A stretch of DNA of 64,000 nucleotides from Adineta steineri. Its lineage: Eukaryota > Rotifera > Eurotatoria > Adinetida > Adinetidae. Where the stretch lies: contig CAJNOI010000082.1 of assembly GCA_905250115.1 (NCBI GenBank), forward strand, positions 81,789 through 145,788, read 5' to 3'. Both the position numbers and the translations under genes were made by a program. The notes beneath the pieces are model-generated. The model worked only from the letters and a program-made list of their open reading frames with translations, was not told the DNA's origin and did no database searches. Positions 9,584 to 20,630 of the stretch are shown here, in pieces. Every line of letters starts with the position of its first letter. Position 1 is the stretch's first letter.

Positions 9584-11654
9584 ATGGCTACCAACAACAG
9601 CGTTACCAAAAATCAGAAGACTAATATAATCGTTATTACAGGAAATGATGAAACATTTCAAAATCTTCTCTCCATTATTCGAAAATCAGACAAATGTGGT
9701 GAATTATCTGGTATAACAAGAAGTGTTGTAAGTGTTTTGAAATCACATCTGTACAATGTCAACTACAAAGATATATTTTCCAGATTCCTGAATCTACTGA
9801 AGACACAACAAAAGTATCATATAAACGTCGTAAAACGGATTTAACTTGTGTAATATGTGATGATAAATGTTCTGGGTACAATTTCAGTGTAATTTCCTGT
9901 GAATCATGTAAATCTTTCTTCCATCGAAATGCCTCTCATAATGTGGTAAATTGCTAGCGATCATGTAATTATCTTACTAAATTTTATGATTCTGTCGTCT
10001 TCTTTTTGTAGAACGATCTAGAATGTTTAACTAATACTAACAAATGCGATATAAAATTTAAAAATAGACGTCGAATGTGTAGACGTTGTCGACTTGAGAA
10101 GTGTTTGTCAGTCGGTAAGTATGAAACTCTTTCATAAGTTAAAGATGACCATAATAAAACTGTATATTTTACTCGATTCCATAGGTATGAAATGGAGTTC
10201 TTCTGCGAACGAAAAGTTAAACAAACAGCGACAGTTAGAAGAAAATAGACGATTAACGAACAATACAATTAATATTCTTACGCAGACAAGTTTTATAAAT
10301 GTTTCTCTTGAGGATAATAACCAATTGATGAACGCGCCAACTATAGTGTTGGAGCCACAAAAAGTATGTCATTTTTACGATATTTTGTGAACAGACTCAA
10401 TAAAATTACTTTCGATTTTGTATTCAGAAGCGTTTTCTAAGTAAAAAATTATAAGTTTTTAAAGAATCAGCTAAAAAATATGAGTAGGTTAGCTTACAAG
10501 AAATTTACCACTTCACACAATCGATTTATTCTAAAAATGAAGAAAATCATTTTTTCATCTAGTTTCAGCACTAGTGATTTCAACAGCAAAAATCTCCAGC
10601 TTGCCAACATTTTTTATAGAGAATTTAGCATAACATATTTATGTCAAAACGAAAGAAGGAAGAGCGCGGGATGTGTCAAGTTAAAACAACAAAATTCTAC
10701 ATATCTTTATGATGTCTATATTTGTCATTTAAGGAGTCTACTATAGAACAGCTTGAAACTACTCAATTACCTCTTATTCAACAAATTATACCACTTCCAC
10801 AAAACGTTTCCCTCACTCTTGACGACTACAATCGTCTCAACTCAGTTAAACTCTCCTACGACATAGCTTTTCGACTCACAACAACCAAACAGACTGTATC
10901 TGCTTTCGACCATATAAACGATCGACGCTCGGGTTTACTTTATTCAACTTCACTCTTGTATGATCTTGGTATGAAACTCATTACATTCATTCGGAGTATT
11001 CCTGAATTTGAATTTCTTAATGAACAAGATCGTTTTATATTATTTAAATACAATTCTCCTTTGGTACTTTACATGCGTATATGTCTATGTTACGATATCG
11101 ATAGAGATCTTGTATTTGATCCGGAAGTTCAAAGCGAAGAATATGCTATCGTTTGCAAACAACTATCGCAGTATTGCTTTGGAAAACAATTGGATTCAGC
11201 ATCAACTCAACTGTTTCGTTCGATCAAGAATGTCACTGACGATGATCCAATTATTTTGCAATTGATGCTGATTATATTGACATTTACCAAAAGTCTCTCA
11301 GTTGAAAATATTGTAGAAAACGAACAGTCAACCTTTATGAATAGCAAGCAAGTCGATGAAGCACAATCAATCTATGCGAGTCTATTATTTCGCTATATGA
11401 TTAAAAAGTATTCTACTTATTATCAGGCAGCACGTCAATATTCACAATTGATACAAAAAATACTTCAAACGCAAATGTTAATACGGACATTTCAACAATT
11501 TTTTCAAGAACAATTAGTTGACACAAGGGATGATGAACTTAATCCTATTATGAAGTCAATTTTAGGTTTGCATTACACTAGTGTTCAATACTTTTCTAAC
11601 GTTAAAAATAAAAACAGAATAAGTAAAGGTGTGAGTAGGTGTGAGTGTGGGTGA
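9584..11654 (+). CDS. Nuclear receptor, unusual DNA-binding domain
   Basis: Five exons (9584-9727, 9784-9945, 10012-10114, 10185-10363, 10734-11654) give 502 residues with all phases agreeing. The first zinc finger is TCVICDDKCSGYNFSVISCESCKSFFHR, written C-x2-C-x13-C-x2-C with P-box region CESCKS. The second finger, NKCDIKFKNRRRMCRRCRLEKCLSVGM, has one extra residue in each of its first two spacers relative to the common C-x5-C-x9-C-x2-C. The large last exon is the ligand-binding domain, with ..LLYDLGMKLITFIRSIPEF..LNEQDRFILFKYN.. as the helix 3-5 signature. It should be a DNA-binding transcription factor; ligand unknown. The final codons GVSRCECG-stop are read from a TGTGGG hairpin. A fused donor-like AAAG|GTGTGAGT there leaves open an alternative 3' exon. 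Confidence 0.9.
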
Positions 11655-11708
11655 GGGCATGGATATTATATGAATATGATGCTTATACGCACACCCACAT
11701 CCACCCAG
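11626..11708. repeat. TGTGGG-type hairpin, copy 4, supplies a stop codon
   Basis: Begins AAAGGTGTGAGTAGGTGTGAG and ends CACACCCACATCCACCC. The TGA at 11652-11654 that terminates the nuclear receptor lies inside the G-rich arm. Confidence 0.85.
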
Positions 11709-12249
11709 CTATTTTTTAAAGGTATTCTTCTTCTTTATCATAAATGAAATAAAATAGATACCTATCACAACATGGAGAAAAAACACAAACATACCAATTT
11801 CAAAGTTAAAATAAAAAGATAAAGAAAGATTGTATATAAGAAGACGGTTGCCGTTTAGCTTTTCATTCTTTTTCAAAACAAGGACGACATACTAAAACAC
11901 AATCGAAGGTATGGAATTATTTCATAAGAGTTAGAGGAGAAGTTTTAAAAATATAGAAGATCTGTAGAAAAGAAGAGGATTTGAACCATGTTTTGAGAGG
12001 ATAATATAAATTTTGTTACTTGATTTTATTTGGATCATGACTGTCAATTATCCTTCATAGAAGTTGATGATTAAATATTCTATAGACTTTGAGCTTTTTG
12101 CTAAATGATAATAAACGTTTTTAGGTGTGTGTGAGTAGATGTAATTACGTCCATTTTTGCAATAACCATATCTACATCCTTGAGAGGTAATCCCTTTTCG
12201 TCCTTCCTTTTTTTCGGACATCGGACAGAAAAATTCGTTTCGAACTCCA
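11709..12249. other. Intergenic between nuclear receptor and retroelement fragment
   Basis: AT-rich with no coding signal. A weak hairpin copy at about 12123-12185 has an arm AGGTGTGTGTGAGTAGATGT and a partial complement CATATCTACATCCTTGAG. Confidence 0.45.
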
Positions 12250-13770
12250 ATCGCTTATCCCGATCATAAAACGTCGTTGCTCCAACAAGTGATAGAAATA
12301 TTAATCACTCATATTCCCAATCACTCTAATCAAAATCGAATCCGCGGTGTACTTCAACAATATGCGACAGTATTCGATTTATCTATTATATCTCAAGATA
12401 AAATACTTATTTATCATACTATTAACACTGAAGATAATTTTCTAATTAGTTCACGCCCATACTCGAAAACTATTTAACAACGCCTTGTGCTTCAGACAGA
12501 AATTTAAAAAGATGCTTGTGATTCGTCAAATTGGACCTTTCACTTCTCCCTGGGCATCTCCAGTGATCATTTACAAAAAGAAAAACGGTGGTCTTCGTTT
12601 TTAGGTGATTATAGAAAATTGAACGCAATAACCAGAAAGGATTCATTTCACCGTCCTGCCATAGAAGAATTACTACAGCGATTGGGTGGTCATCGTTTTT
12701 ATTCTAAACTCGATCTGAAATCCGGATATTTCCAATTACCGATACATGAAACCGATAAAGGGAAGACAGCGTTTATAACACAAGATGGACTGTATGAATT
12801 TAACGTACTCCCTCAAGGTGTGATGAACGACCCTTCCACTTTTCAACGTACCATGCACAATTTACTCGGAAATGGGCGCTGGGACTATGTACTTGTTTAT
12901 TTAGATGATATTTTAATTTTTTCTCGCACATTTGGTGAGCCTCGTAATCAACTACGTAACTTATTATCGTTACTAACTAAAGCTCGCTTTCAAGTAAATG
13001 CGGACAAATGTATCACTGGTGTCAATGAAATTAATTTTCTAAGTCATACTATAAATGAACAATGTATCAAGCCTATCAGTGAGATGATAACAGCAATTGC
13101 TCACTTACCTTCACCCACAACATTAAAAAATGCTAATGCATTTTTAGGCAAAATCAATTAGTATCGTAAATTTATTCCGACTTTCGCTCAAGTTACTGCT
13201 TCATTGTACAAAGTTACAAATAAAACAAAGCCACACAAGCAGGAGTTCTTCAGGCATATTGACCAACAAAATACATTTGAAACGTTTAAACATTTACTGA
13301 CAACTTCTCCATTATTTTTTTGAATATCCTAGTGTAACAACACCATTCATTCTAACTACTGATGCGTCTCACATTGATATTGGCGGTATTTGATAGAAAA
13401 ATACTCGTACTGGTACTAGAATCAATTATTTCACGTCAAGCGTGTTGGCTGATACTGAACAGAAATATAAAACTTTTGAATAAGAAGCATTGGCTATTTA
13501 CTGGTGTATTACAAAATTACGATCATATATCGATAATGTTCACGTTACTATCGAAACTGATTATAAGCCACTGGAAAATTCCCATTATAAACAGATTAAT
13601 AATAAACGTGTTATGAATTGGTTATTAAAATTACAAGAGCTTATACCGCAAATCATCGAAGTTAAATATCGTAAAGGTGCCAACAATACTACTAGGGACT
13701 ATATTTCACGCCATCTTCCACTATCGTGTAAACCAACCTCACCAACAGAACATTTTTATTTCTGTTAATA
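12250..13770 (+). mobile_element. Decayed Ty3/gypsy-type LTR retrotransposon fragment (reverse transcriptase and RNase H)
   Basis: Fragments of one pol reading direction: an N-terminal RT leader (about 12277-12477), a 180-codon RT core (12619-13161) with KLDLKSGYFQLPI, FNVLPQGVMN and the YLDDILIFS catalytic box, then connection and RNase H parts (TDAS, IETDYKPL) up to 13768. Stop codons and frameshifts interrupt it (for example just after the leader, at about 13160 and near 13322). No LTRs, gag, protease or integrase could be recognised, so it is an immobile remnant. Described only as a broken copy. Confidence 0.88.
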
Positions 13771-14676
13771 CGTATGAGTAATTCTATCAGACGAGAGCAG
13801 AACAGAAAAAAAATTTAAGCGCAAGCGTCGTGTGCGTAAGTGTCGGCGCGCAAATGTCGTGGCATAAACTTTATGGACTCTTTAGTTTAATCGTTTTTTC
13901 TGATGTTTTCGTTCTGTCATATTATTTTTTCTTTTTTTTTCTATCGGTGGAAAGAGGAAGTATTATAGCATGATATATCACCTGCCATAAAGAATGCTAA
14001 TTCTCTTTCATTTCCTCATGTACTACTGATAGCGTTGATTATTTAAGAAGTGAATATTGCGAAGAGAAGGATGATTCTTGTTTTACGAAAGAAGAGTAAT
14101 AAAGAATAAAAAGAAGCAATAACAGTATTCACTTTATTTTAATTATGAATATATTTTCGTCTTTCTCCTAATTTATGAGATCATATTGATATTTTGTATT
14201 GTTTTTTTTTGTATGAGCATATTTTTTATTACAAAGAAAAGAGTAAAAATAGCATTCTCTCGTATTTTCATAGAATTTTTTTACTTATGATACTTTGTGG
14301 TACTGTAAGATAGTGGAATAATCCATATCATCTAACAGAGTATGATAATGGAATTATCCATATCTTCTAACAGTGTGTCATGGTGTTTTTCCCTTTTCTG
14401 TTATGGTTCTATCTAACATATACACATATATATAGCTGTCGTTGTATATATGCGTTATATATATATATCTTCATATATCTTTTCATCGCTCGTTCTCTCT
14501 ATCTGCTGTTTCTTTCGTTTTCTTCTTCAATTAAGATATCTTTTCCGAAGATCGTATTTTATTCAATATCAAGACGTGACAAATACTTTACCTTAAAAAG
14601 TAAAGTACCAAATGTCCCTTTGCTTTAGATTTCTATTAAAAACGCTGCTACCATAACCGATAATCATTAGCACCAA
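13771..14676. other. Intergenic, AT-rich, with a short GCGCAAGTGTCG tract
   Basis: At 13815-13865 a CG-rich stretch repeats words like GCGCAAGCGTCGTG, AGTGTCGGCGC and AAATGTCG, similar in style to the minisatellite at 52580-52745. From about 14400 to 14490 there are TATATA runs. No gene seen; the promoter of the DnaJ gene should be near its right end. Confidence 0.45.
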
Positions 14677-15505
14677 ATGGATGTCAATACATGGACACGA
14701 TTTATTATTTTAATTATCTATACAGTTGGAGTAACAGCTACAGATTATTATAAAATCTTAGGAGTCAAACCAAATGCAACTGAAAAAGAAATTAAACGCA
14801 AATTCCGTCAATTAGGTATTTTATATATACTACATGTTTTCTATGAAATCAAAATTCTATTTTGTTATATAGCTATAAAATACCATCCTGATAAAAATAA
14901 AGATCCCAAAGCCGAAGAAACATTTTGTTCTATAGCGGAAGCATGTGATGTATTAAGTAATCCAGATAAACGTCGGCAATATGATGCGCAACGTCATCAA
15001 TCATTTACCTCTTCCTCATCAAATCGAGATGGCTTTTCTGATTTCGATTCTAAGATGCACGATTTCTTCGAAGAGTTTGAGGCTTTTCATAAGGCTCGTC
15101 GTCAAGCTTATGAACGTGCTCATCAATATTCCCATCAACATGCTCATCAATATGCTCATGAAAGTGCTTATGAAAGTGCTCCTCAGCATGTACAAAAAAA
15201 TGTTTCTAATTTAATTTTATTTGTTTTATTGATTGTAATTTGGATTTATTCTAAAAAACGAAATCCACAGCGAGAAAGTCCAATTTCAACAGGTAAATTC
15301 CAATTAATCATAAAAAAAGCAATGAATTTTTTTCTTTTAAAAAGATGAAGCAATACATCGAAGTGAACATATGAAAAAAATTCGAGAACAACAACAAAAA
15401 CGATATGAACAAGAAGCTTTACGTCGTTTAAAAGAAAAACAACAAAAACGATATAAACAAGAACCTTTACGTCGTTTAAACGAAAAACAAGCTATTTATT
15501 ATTAG
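14677..15505 (+). CDS. DnaJ/Hsp40 J-domain membrane protein
   Basis: Three exons (14677-14815, 14873-15292, 15345-15505) give 239 residues. An N-terminal hydrophobic stretch (about 8-21, [13 protein letters not shown]) serves as signal peptide or anchor. The J-domain follows (about 22-85): [27 protein letters not shown] within [12 protein letters not shown], and [17 protein letters not shown] His/Tyr/Ala-rich repeat ([15 protein letters not shown]) leads to a second hydrophobic helix ([13 protein letters not shown]) and a basic Gln/Arg/Lys-rich tail that contains a tandem duplication ([18 protein letters not shown]). J-proteins stimulate Hsp70 ATPase; the topology suggests an endoplasmic-reticulum co-chaperone, an inference. 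Length resembles DNAJB9-like proteins. Confidence 0.9.
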
Positions 15506-16432
15506 GAATGGTAACGCGATGATAGCATCGCTGACTCTCGACTGAAAGGAATCGCTGAGAGGAATTCATATTGCAAAAACTATGAAGGACTAGCTGTTCG
15601 AATGTGATATTTTATTTGCCCATTTGAAAAAATATCGTTGTTAAAAATATATTTTAATGAATACATTTATTCACATGGTAAAAATAATGTTAATCTCAGT
15701 TATTAATAAAAAAAAGCTGAGACTCATTTGAGAATGGGATGCTCATACAGCATGTACAATCTACTGTTCAGATGGATAAAATTGAATGACAAGTATATTT
15801 ATATTAAGCTACTAAAAAACATAACATACCAATCAACGTTGTTCATTGCAAATGAAATCGATCTGAAATAATAAGTTTTAAAGAAAAGTTCAGGTTGAAA
15901 TTATATATTCATAAAACTTAACAGGCGCTCCTGCAAGAAAAATCAAGATACGATTTTCGTCCAGATAGAATGAAAATTTTGAGATCTTCTAGAAAATATC
16001 CAATTATGATAGAAGTTCTAAAAATTTGTATAGTAAGAAGTATATCTTTTAGATTTTACTGTAAGTATGATAAATTGTGTCGGATTTTAATCTCATTTGG
16101 AATACAAGCAAAACAAACATCAGACTATGTGAAAACGCATTCGCTTCATAGCAAGCATCTGCATTTATATATTCATATAAGAGAATCATTCTCTATAGAT
16201 TGAATATTTTGCATCAAGCATACAATTAGAAATTATTTGAGAAATAAAAAGAGGTACAATATTTTTTATTTCATTTTTTTATATTTGAACAATAAATGAG
16301 AATAATTAATCCATAGTTGGTTGCCAGTGGATGTGGGTGCGAGTATATGTATCTTCTTTATTTACATCCCTCCACACCCACACCCACCCACCCTCAAGAT
16401 ATGATGATATTCATTTGAAGACAAAACAAATC
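15506..16432. other. Intergenic between DnaJ and phosphatase genes
   Basis: AT-rich with no convincing coding sequence. It ends with the hairpin copy at 16327-16399, directly upstream of the phosphatase start. Confidence 0.45.
16327..16399. repeat. TGTGGG-type hairpin, copy 6
   Basis: GTGGATGTGGGTGCGAG pairs with a C-rich arm CCACACCCACACCCACCC that ends CCTCAAG. It lies 34 bp before the phosphatase ATG. The C-rich arm ending in AAG looks like a 3' splice site, so a 5'UTR exon could join here. Confidence 0.8.
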
Positions 16433-17127
16433 ATGGCAAGTAATTATATAGGAACAGATGTATCGATGATTGATAAAATGGAATATTATTTAACAAATGA
16501 TTTACAAGCAACAAGTGATGAAATTGATTATATTAAACGTTTATATAATACAAAAACAAAAGATCGAGGAATACTAAAAAGAAAACCAAATGTTCGATTA
16601 CCATCAACAATAGTTGATAATTTTCTCTATCATGGTCATGTTGGACATGCAAAAAATTGGAATTTATTAAATGAAATTGGAATAAAACATATTTTAAATA
16701 TTTGTGAAATTGAATTAAATAAAGAAATTCTTGATAATTTTAATGTTTTATGGATCAATATTGATGATGATCACTCTGTAGATATTCAAAATTATTTTTA
16801 ACAAACAAATAAATTTTTACGTTTATGTCAAAATAAACATAAGAAAGTTTTCGTTCATTGTCAATTGGGAATATCTCGTTCATCTTCAATTGTTCTTGCA
16901 TATCTTATGAAGTAATATGATGATTTATTAAGAAAAATTTCCTTAAATATTTTCTATTTAGATATCATCATGAAAATTTAATTGATGCCTATGATCATTT
17001 AGTTAATTGTCGACGTATTGCTTCACCGAATTTTGGCTTTTTTCTTCAACTTATTCGATATGAAAAGACTCTTCATAAATTTTTATCTTCAAATGAATCA
17101 CATGGAAAAGATAAGATTTGTCAATAA
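16433..17127 (+). pseudogene. Dual-specificity protein phosphatase with an in-frame stop before the active site
   Basis: Two exons (16433-16911, 16962-17127) make a 215-codon frame with one internal TAA at 16799-16801. The N-terminal half carries a DSP-like segment (IVDNFLYHGHVGHAKNWNLL, IKHILNIC) and the part after the stop carries the signature HCQLGISRSS (HCx5R) plus LIDAYDHLVNCRRIASPNFGF. Both halves are in the same frame, so only the stop separates them. Termination there would remove the catalytic Cys and Arg. It may be a recent nonsense mutation, a stop read through, or a sequencing error. DSPs dephosphorylate Tyr and Ser/Thr in signalling proteins; this one resembles the small atypical group. 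Confidence 0.85.
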
Positions 17128-17188
17128 ATGTTTTTTATAAAAGAAATATATTCTTTATCTCTATTCTTTCATTTCTCTTATAAAAAAA

Positions 17189-17612
17189 ATGACGAAATTT
17201 AGTTTTTCTATTTTATTTATTTTTACATTATTTAATATTATTATTATGAGTGAACAAGATGATATTATGTCACCACGTGCAACAATTTATATTTATTCAG
17301 GTCGTCCAAATCCTCGTTGGCAATTATCTATTGATGAATGGTCACAATTAAATCAATTAATTGTAAAATTACCAAAAATAACTGAAAATGAAATTGGTCC
17401 ATATCAATTTCCAGGTCAATTAGGTTATTCAGGTTTTGCAGCACATTTTGCAATTGTATCCAAGTTATCCTGATATTTATTATGTGGCTCAAAAACAACA
17501 AGCAGTTTTATCAAATCCTGGTGGACATATTATTTATAATGATCAAGAAAGAACTATCGAAAATTGGTTTAAAGATAGTGCAAATCATCACGGAATTCCT
17601 TTACCAATATAA
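17189..17612 (+). pseudogene. Small secreted protein with SGRPNP motif, frameshifted
   Basis: The start ATG opens a signal peptide (FSFSILFIFTLFNIIIMS) followed by ATIYIYSGRPNPRWQLS and GYSGFAAHF. At about 17448-17460 the frame shifts by one base; the +1 frame continues YPSYPDIYYVAQKQQAVLSN, then GGHIIYNDQERTIENWF and ends ..HHGIPLPI-stop at 17612. No intron with good splice sites bridges this, so a 1-bp indel or sequencing error is likely. The SGRPNPxW motif recalls small uncharacterised bacterial proteins, which raises transfer as a possibility. Function unknown. Confidence 0.65.
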
Positions 17613-18605
17613 TCTGAAGAATTTTTTATTTTTAAAAAAATAAATCTAAAATAGATTGAAAATGAATAAAACTTGCTGTAACTTCAGGTCTTTTTTTTTT
17701 ATTTGACTAGGTCTTGCTAGAGAATGTCGAAAATGAAAACGTCGAAATGGCTGATTTATTTTTTGTGTGCATGTTAAGTAGTATGTTTATTAATTCATAA
17801 GAAAAGAGACAGGTAATATTCGTTCTTTCGTCCTAACACTGGATTTACAGAATCTGTACGTCTACCATTAATACATATAAGTTCACTTGTTATACTTGTA
17901 TGTATGTACACACCGCATTCTCATTCAACAGTTGACCAATATTTTGTAGATTGTGTTTTTTTATTAAAATTAAATAAGGAATTTTCATATATTAATCGTG
18001 GTTCACCTTAGTTCTATAAAATAAATCATACTTCAAATTGGTGAATTTTAGGTGAACTAGTTTCAAGATCGAAGTCTGTTGTCACTTAAATGATATGCAG
18101 ATTTATAATGTAAGAAAATGGGATTGACGGAAAATGTCGAAAAAATAATAGGAAAATATCGAAAGGTAAATATAGAAAAGTGGAAACCATCGAAATGAAC
18201 ACAAATATGAAAGAAGTGAAAGGAAAGCATAGAATAGAAGATATAGAAAAAATCAAAAATGATTTAAAAAGATGTCTATACTGATCGTTATTTTATTATT
18301 GCAATTACTATTGGCTATCACTAGAGGGTGTGGGTGAGTGTAGGGATCTCTTCCTTGAGCAAGTACTCAGACTCTCTCTACACCCACCCACGCCCATCGT
18401 GTCATATTAAAAACTTCATTTTCGATCTTTTGTCTATCTACATTCTCCTTTCTACTTTTTCCTACTGATTATTTATTCTATTCGACGTCAGTCTTTTCGG
18501 TCTTTATACTATATATTTTTTCCTTTTCGATATTTTCCTTCTCTTTTTTTCGACATTTTTCCTTTCGACATTTAACACTACACCCATTTAATTACAAGAG
18601 TTTAA
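17613..18605. repeat. Fold-back region rich in TCGAAAA / TTTTCGA words
   Basis: From about 18110 to 18260 the plus strand is rich in AATGTCGAAAA, AATATCGAAAGG and similar words. From about 18420 to 18575 the reverse complements occur (CCTTTTCGATATTTTCC, TTTTTCGACATTTTTCC). The two arms flank hairpin copy 7, making a nested imperfect palindrome of roughly 460 bp. No coding signal. Confidence 0.65.
18323..18396. repeat. TGTGGG-type hairpin, copy 7
   Basis: AGAGGGTGTGGGTGAGTGTAG pairs with CTCTCTACACCCACCCACG. It occupies the centre of the larger TCGAAAA fold-back. Confidence 0.85.
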
Positions 18606-19044
18606 TTATGAACAAGATTTTGAAAGAATTTTAATATTATTAGTACCAGTCATTGCAACAGCAATATCAGTTAATAGATCATTATTAAAATCGAGAAAGA
18701 TTTCAATTTCATTTATTCCATATTTAGTTACAACAAAATCTGTTTTATTATTATGATTAAAATCACCAATACCAATTGCATAAGGATAAGATTTAATTCC
18801 CATTGAATAAATTATTTGTTCAGAAAATAAACCATTTTTATTTCCAAGAAATATTCCAATACTTCCTGTACCATTATTTGCAACAAGTATATCTAATTGT
18901 TGATCATTATTAATATCAATAAAATTAATAAAACATGGAAGAGAATCATAACCAGTAGGATATCTTCGATAAAATGAATAGAAATTATTATTATTACCTA
19001 TATAGATACTTATATCATTTGTACCATCATTAAGAATAATAATA
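18606..19044 (-). pseudogene. C-terminal half of an FG-GAP/VCBS-repeat protein
   Basis: Starting from an acceptor TTTAG|TATT at 19044, 146 codons encode FG-GAP units such as FIDINNDQQLDILVANNGTGS, IGIFLGNKNG and GIGDFNHNNKTDFVVTKYG, ending with a stop at 18606-18608. It fits as the missing continuation of the frame ending near 20643: phase 2 on both sides gives ..YYLD-S-IIILNDGTND... It is separated from that half by about 1.6 kb of repeats. Confidence 0.7.
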
Positions 19045-19080
19045 CTAAATTATTCAACTATTATCTAATCCATCGATGGC

Positions 19081-19116
19081 AGAGGGTGTGGCTGTGGCTG
19101 TGGGTGAGGGTGGGTA
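19081..19116. repeat. TGTGGG-type hairpin, left arm of a disrupted copy 8
   Basis: AGAGGGTGTGGCTGTGGCTG continues GTGGGTGAGGGTGGG. Its matching right arm, CATCCACACCCTCAAG, is found at about 19345-19353 plus 20238-20253, interrupted by the hAT element. Confidence 0.65.
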
Positions 19117-19219
19117 TTATTTTTATGTCACATGCAAACCTAGACCTATCCTCACAGAAAATGCGGAAACAGAAAAAAAATACATGACAGCATATGCTAC
19201 ACGGTTTTTCTATATCATG

Positions 19220-19340
19220 ATAAAATTTTCGACATTTTTTTTATACGTCGGCATTTTACCTATCGACATTTTATCTATGAACATTATTTGTCGACATTTT
19301 TACTTATCAATATTTTGTTGTCGACGTTTGGCCACTAAAT
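19220..19340. repeat. TCGACATTTT decamer tract
   Basis: About seven copies of TCGACATTTT or close variants (TCGGCATTTT, TGAACATTAT, TCAATATTTT), spaced 14-20 bp. Same word family as the fold-back at 18110-18575. Confidence 0.65.
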
Positions 19341-19353
19341 CACTCATCCACAT

Positions 19354-20237
19354 TAGTGGCATAGCTAGGATTTGACTGGTGGCCTGGCAATGCCTTACGA
19401 AATTTTTAAAACCTATCATACCATTAGGGGTGTCGCGACCGGAGGGGGAGGTAGGAGCGTTATCCATCCCAATCTTTGGAAATTTTGTTTTTTTTGCTTA
19501 CCATTTTTTGAAAATTATTAAGAGATTTTCAGAAATTCTGGACGACTTTTTGAGAAAGTCTTTCGAAATTTTCCGAAGTCTTCGAAAGATTTCTGATAAT
19601 TTATAAAAATTTTGCAAAAGTTTTTCGAAAAATCGTTAAAAACTCACAAAAATCTTCAGAAATTTTCAAAAAATCATTAGTTTTTTTAAAAATTTTGGTA
19701 GTTTGTGGAAGTTTCTGAAGAATTTTCGAAAACTTTTCGACCTCCACCAATCTTTAACATTGCGACAGCCCTGCGTATTACTTGATAATTTTCTGATGAT
19801 TCAAAATCAGTCTATAATCTTTCAGTGTTTTAGATAAGGATTAATTTAACGCGAAACAAAGGGCCTACAGAGTGAGGGCAACGCACGGGGCACTACGCCC
19901 CCTTGCTCTGGAAAAATTTCGGTTTTTATTTGATCTATAAAATAAAAAAAAGGGTTTTTACATAGTTTTTTGCGTTAGATTTTAGCAAAAAGGGTGCTGC
20001 GCCTCCCTGCTTTTAAAACTTGAAATGTCGAGAGTTCATCCCCCTGCCTATTGACTTGTTCAGTTATTTATAGTATTCTTCAGATGTCTCTCATTATCAG
20101 AGATATAGTCTTATATAACTTCATTGACAGTATAATTTAAAAAAAAATACCTAGTAAGAAATTTTTCTCAGTGGCCTGGCAAAAAGTACCGGTGGCCTGT
20201 CAGTGCCAGGCCATGTCAGGCCTTGGATACGCCACTA
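19354..20237. mobile_element. Non-autonomous hAT-type element, 884 bp
   Basis: Termini TAGTGGCATAGCTAGG and, inverted, TAGTGGCGTATCCAAGG match the common hAT terminal pattern. The flanking 8-mers ATCCACAT (19346-19353) and ATCCACAC (20238-20245) form a target-site duplication with one mismatch. No transposase frame is visible inside; there is an AAATTTTCGAAA-rich simple stretch at 19500-19740 and the subterminal word GGCCTGGCA in inverted copies. The target is the C-rich arm of a TGTGGG hairpin. Confidence 0.8.
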
Positions 20238-20567
20238 ATCCACACCCTCAAGATGCTCAGTTGCTCTACACATCAAAAGAGTTTCATTAGATTTCGTGTG
20301 TGAGAACCGAAAAGTTTAGCTCAACTAGAAATGTGATGAAAAACTTTTGCATAGGAAAGTTATAGTATATATGACTAGCTACACACCGAAATAAAAATAA
20401 TTCAAAATATATAATATTATAGTCATCCAAGTAAAAAAAGGTGTCGCGACGGAATCACGTTTTGAAAATGGCCATGTTTTTGTCACCGTTTATTTCTCCG
20501 AAAATGAACTACAATTCCATTAAATGGATGAGACTAATAAAGCATGCACGAAAATGTCTAAAGAAAA

Positions 20568-20588
20568 CACCCACCCTCACCCTCAAGA
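20568..20588. repeat. Isolated C-rich arm of the TGTGGG hairpin family
   Basis: CACCCACCCTCACCCTCAAG without a nearby G-rich partner, immediately downstream (gene sense) of the broken FG-GAP half. On the minus strand it reads CTTGAGG|GTGAGGG, a plausible splice donor. Confidence 0.5.
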
Positions 20589-20630
20589 TAATTATTAAAT
20601 CTTTTATTAGAGCGTAGGTAATAGCAGTGA

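Noticed and set aside
9207..9629. 140-codon plus frame
   Set aside because: It translates the CAGAATACG minisatellite and runs into the nuclear-receptor start; no domain or splice support.
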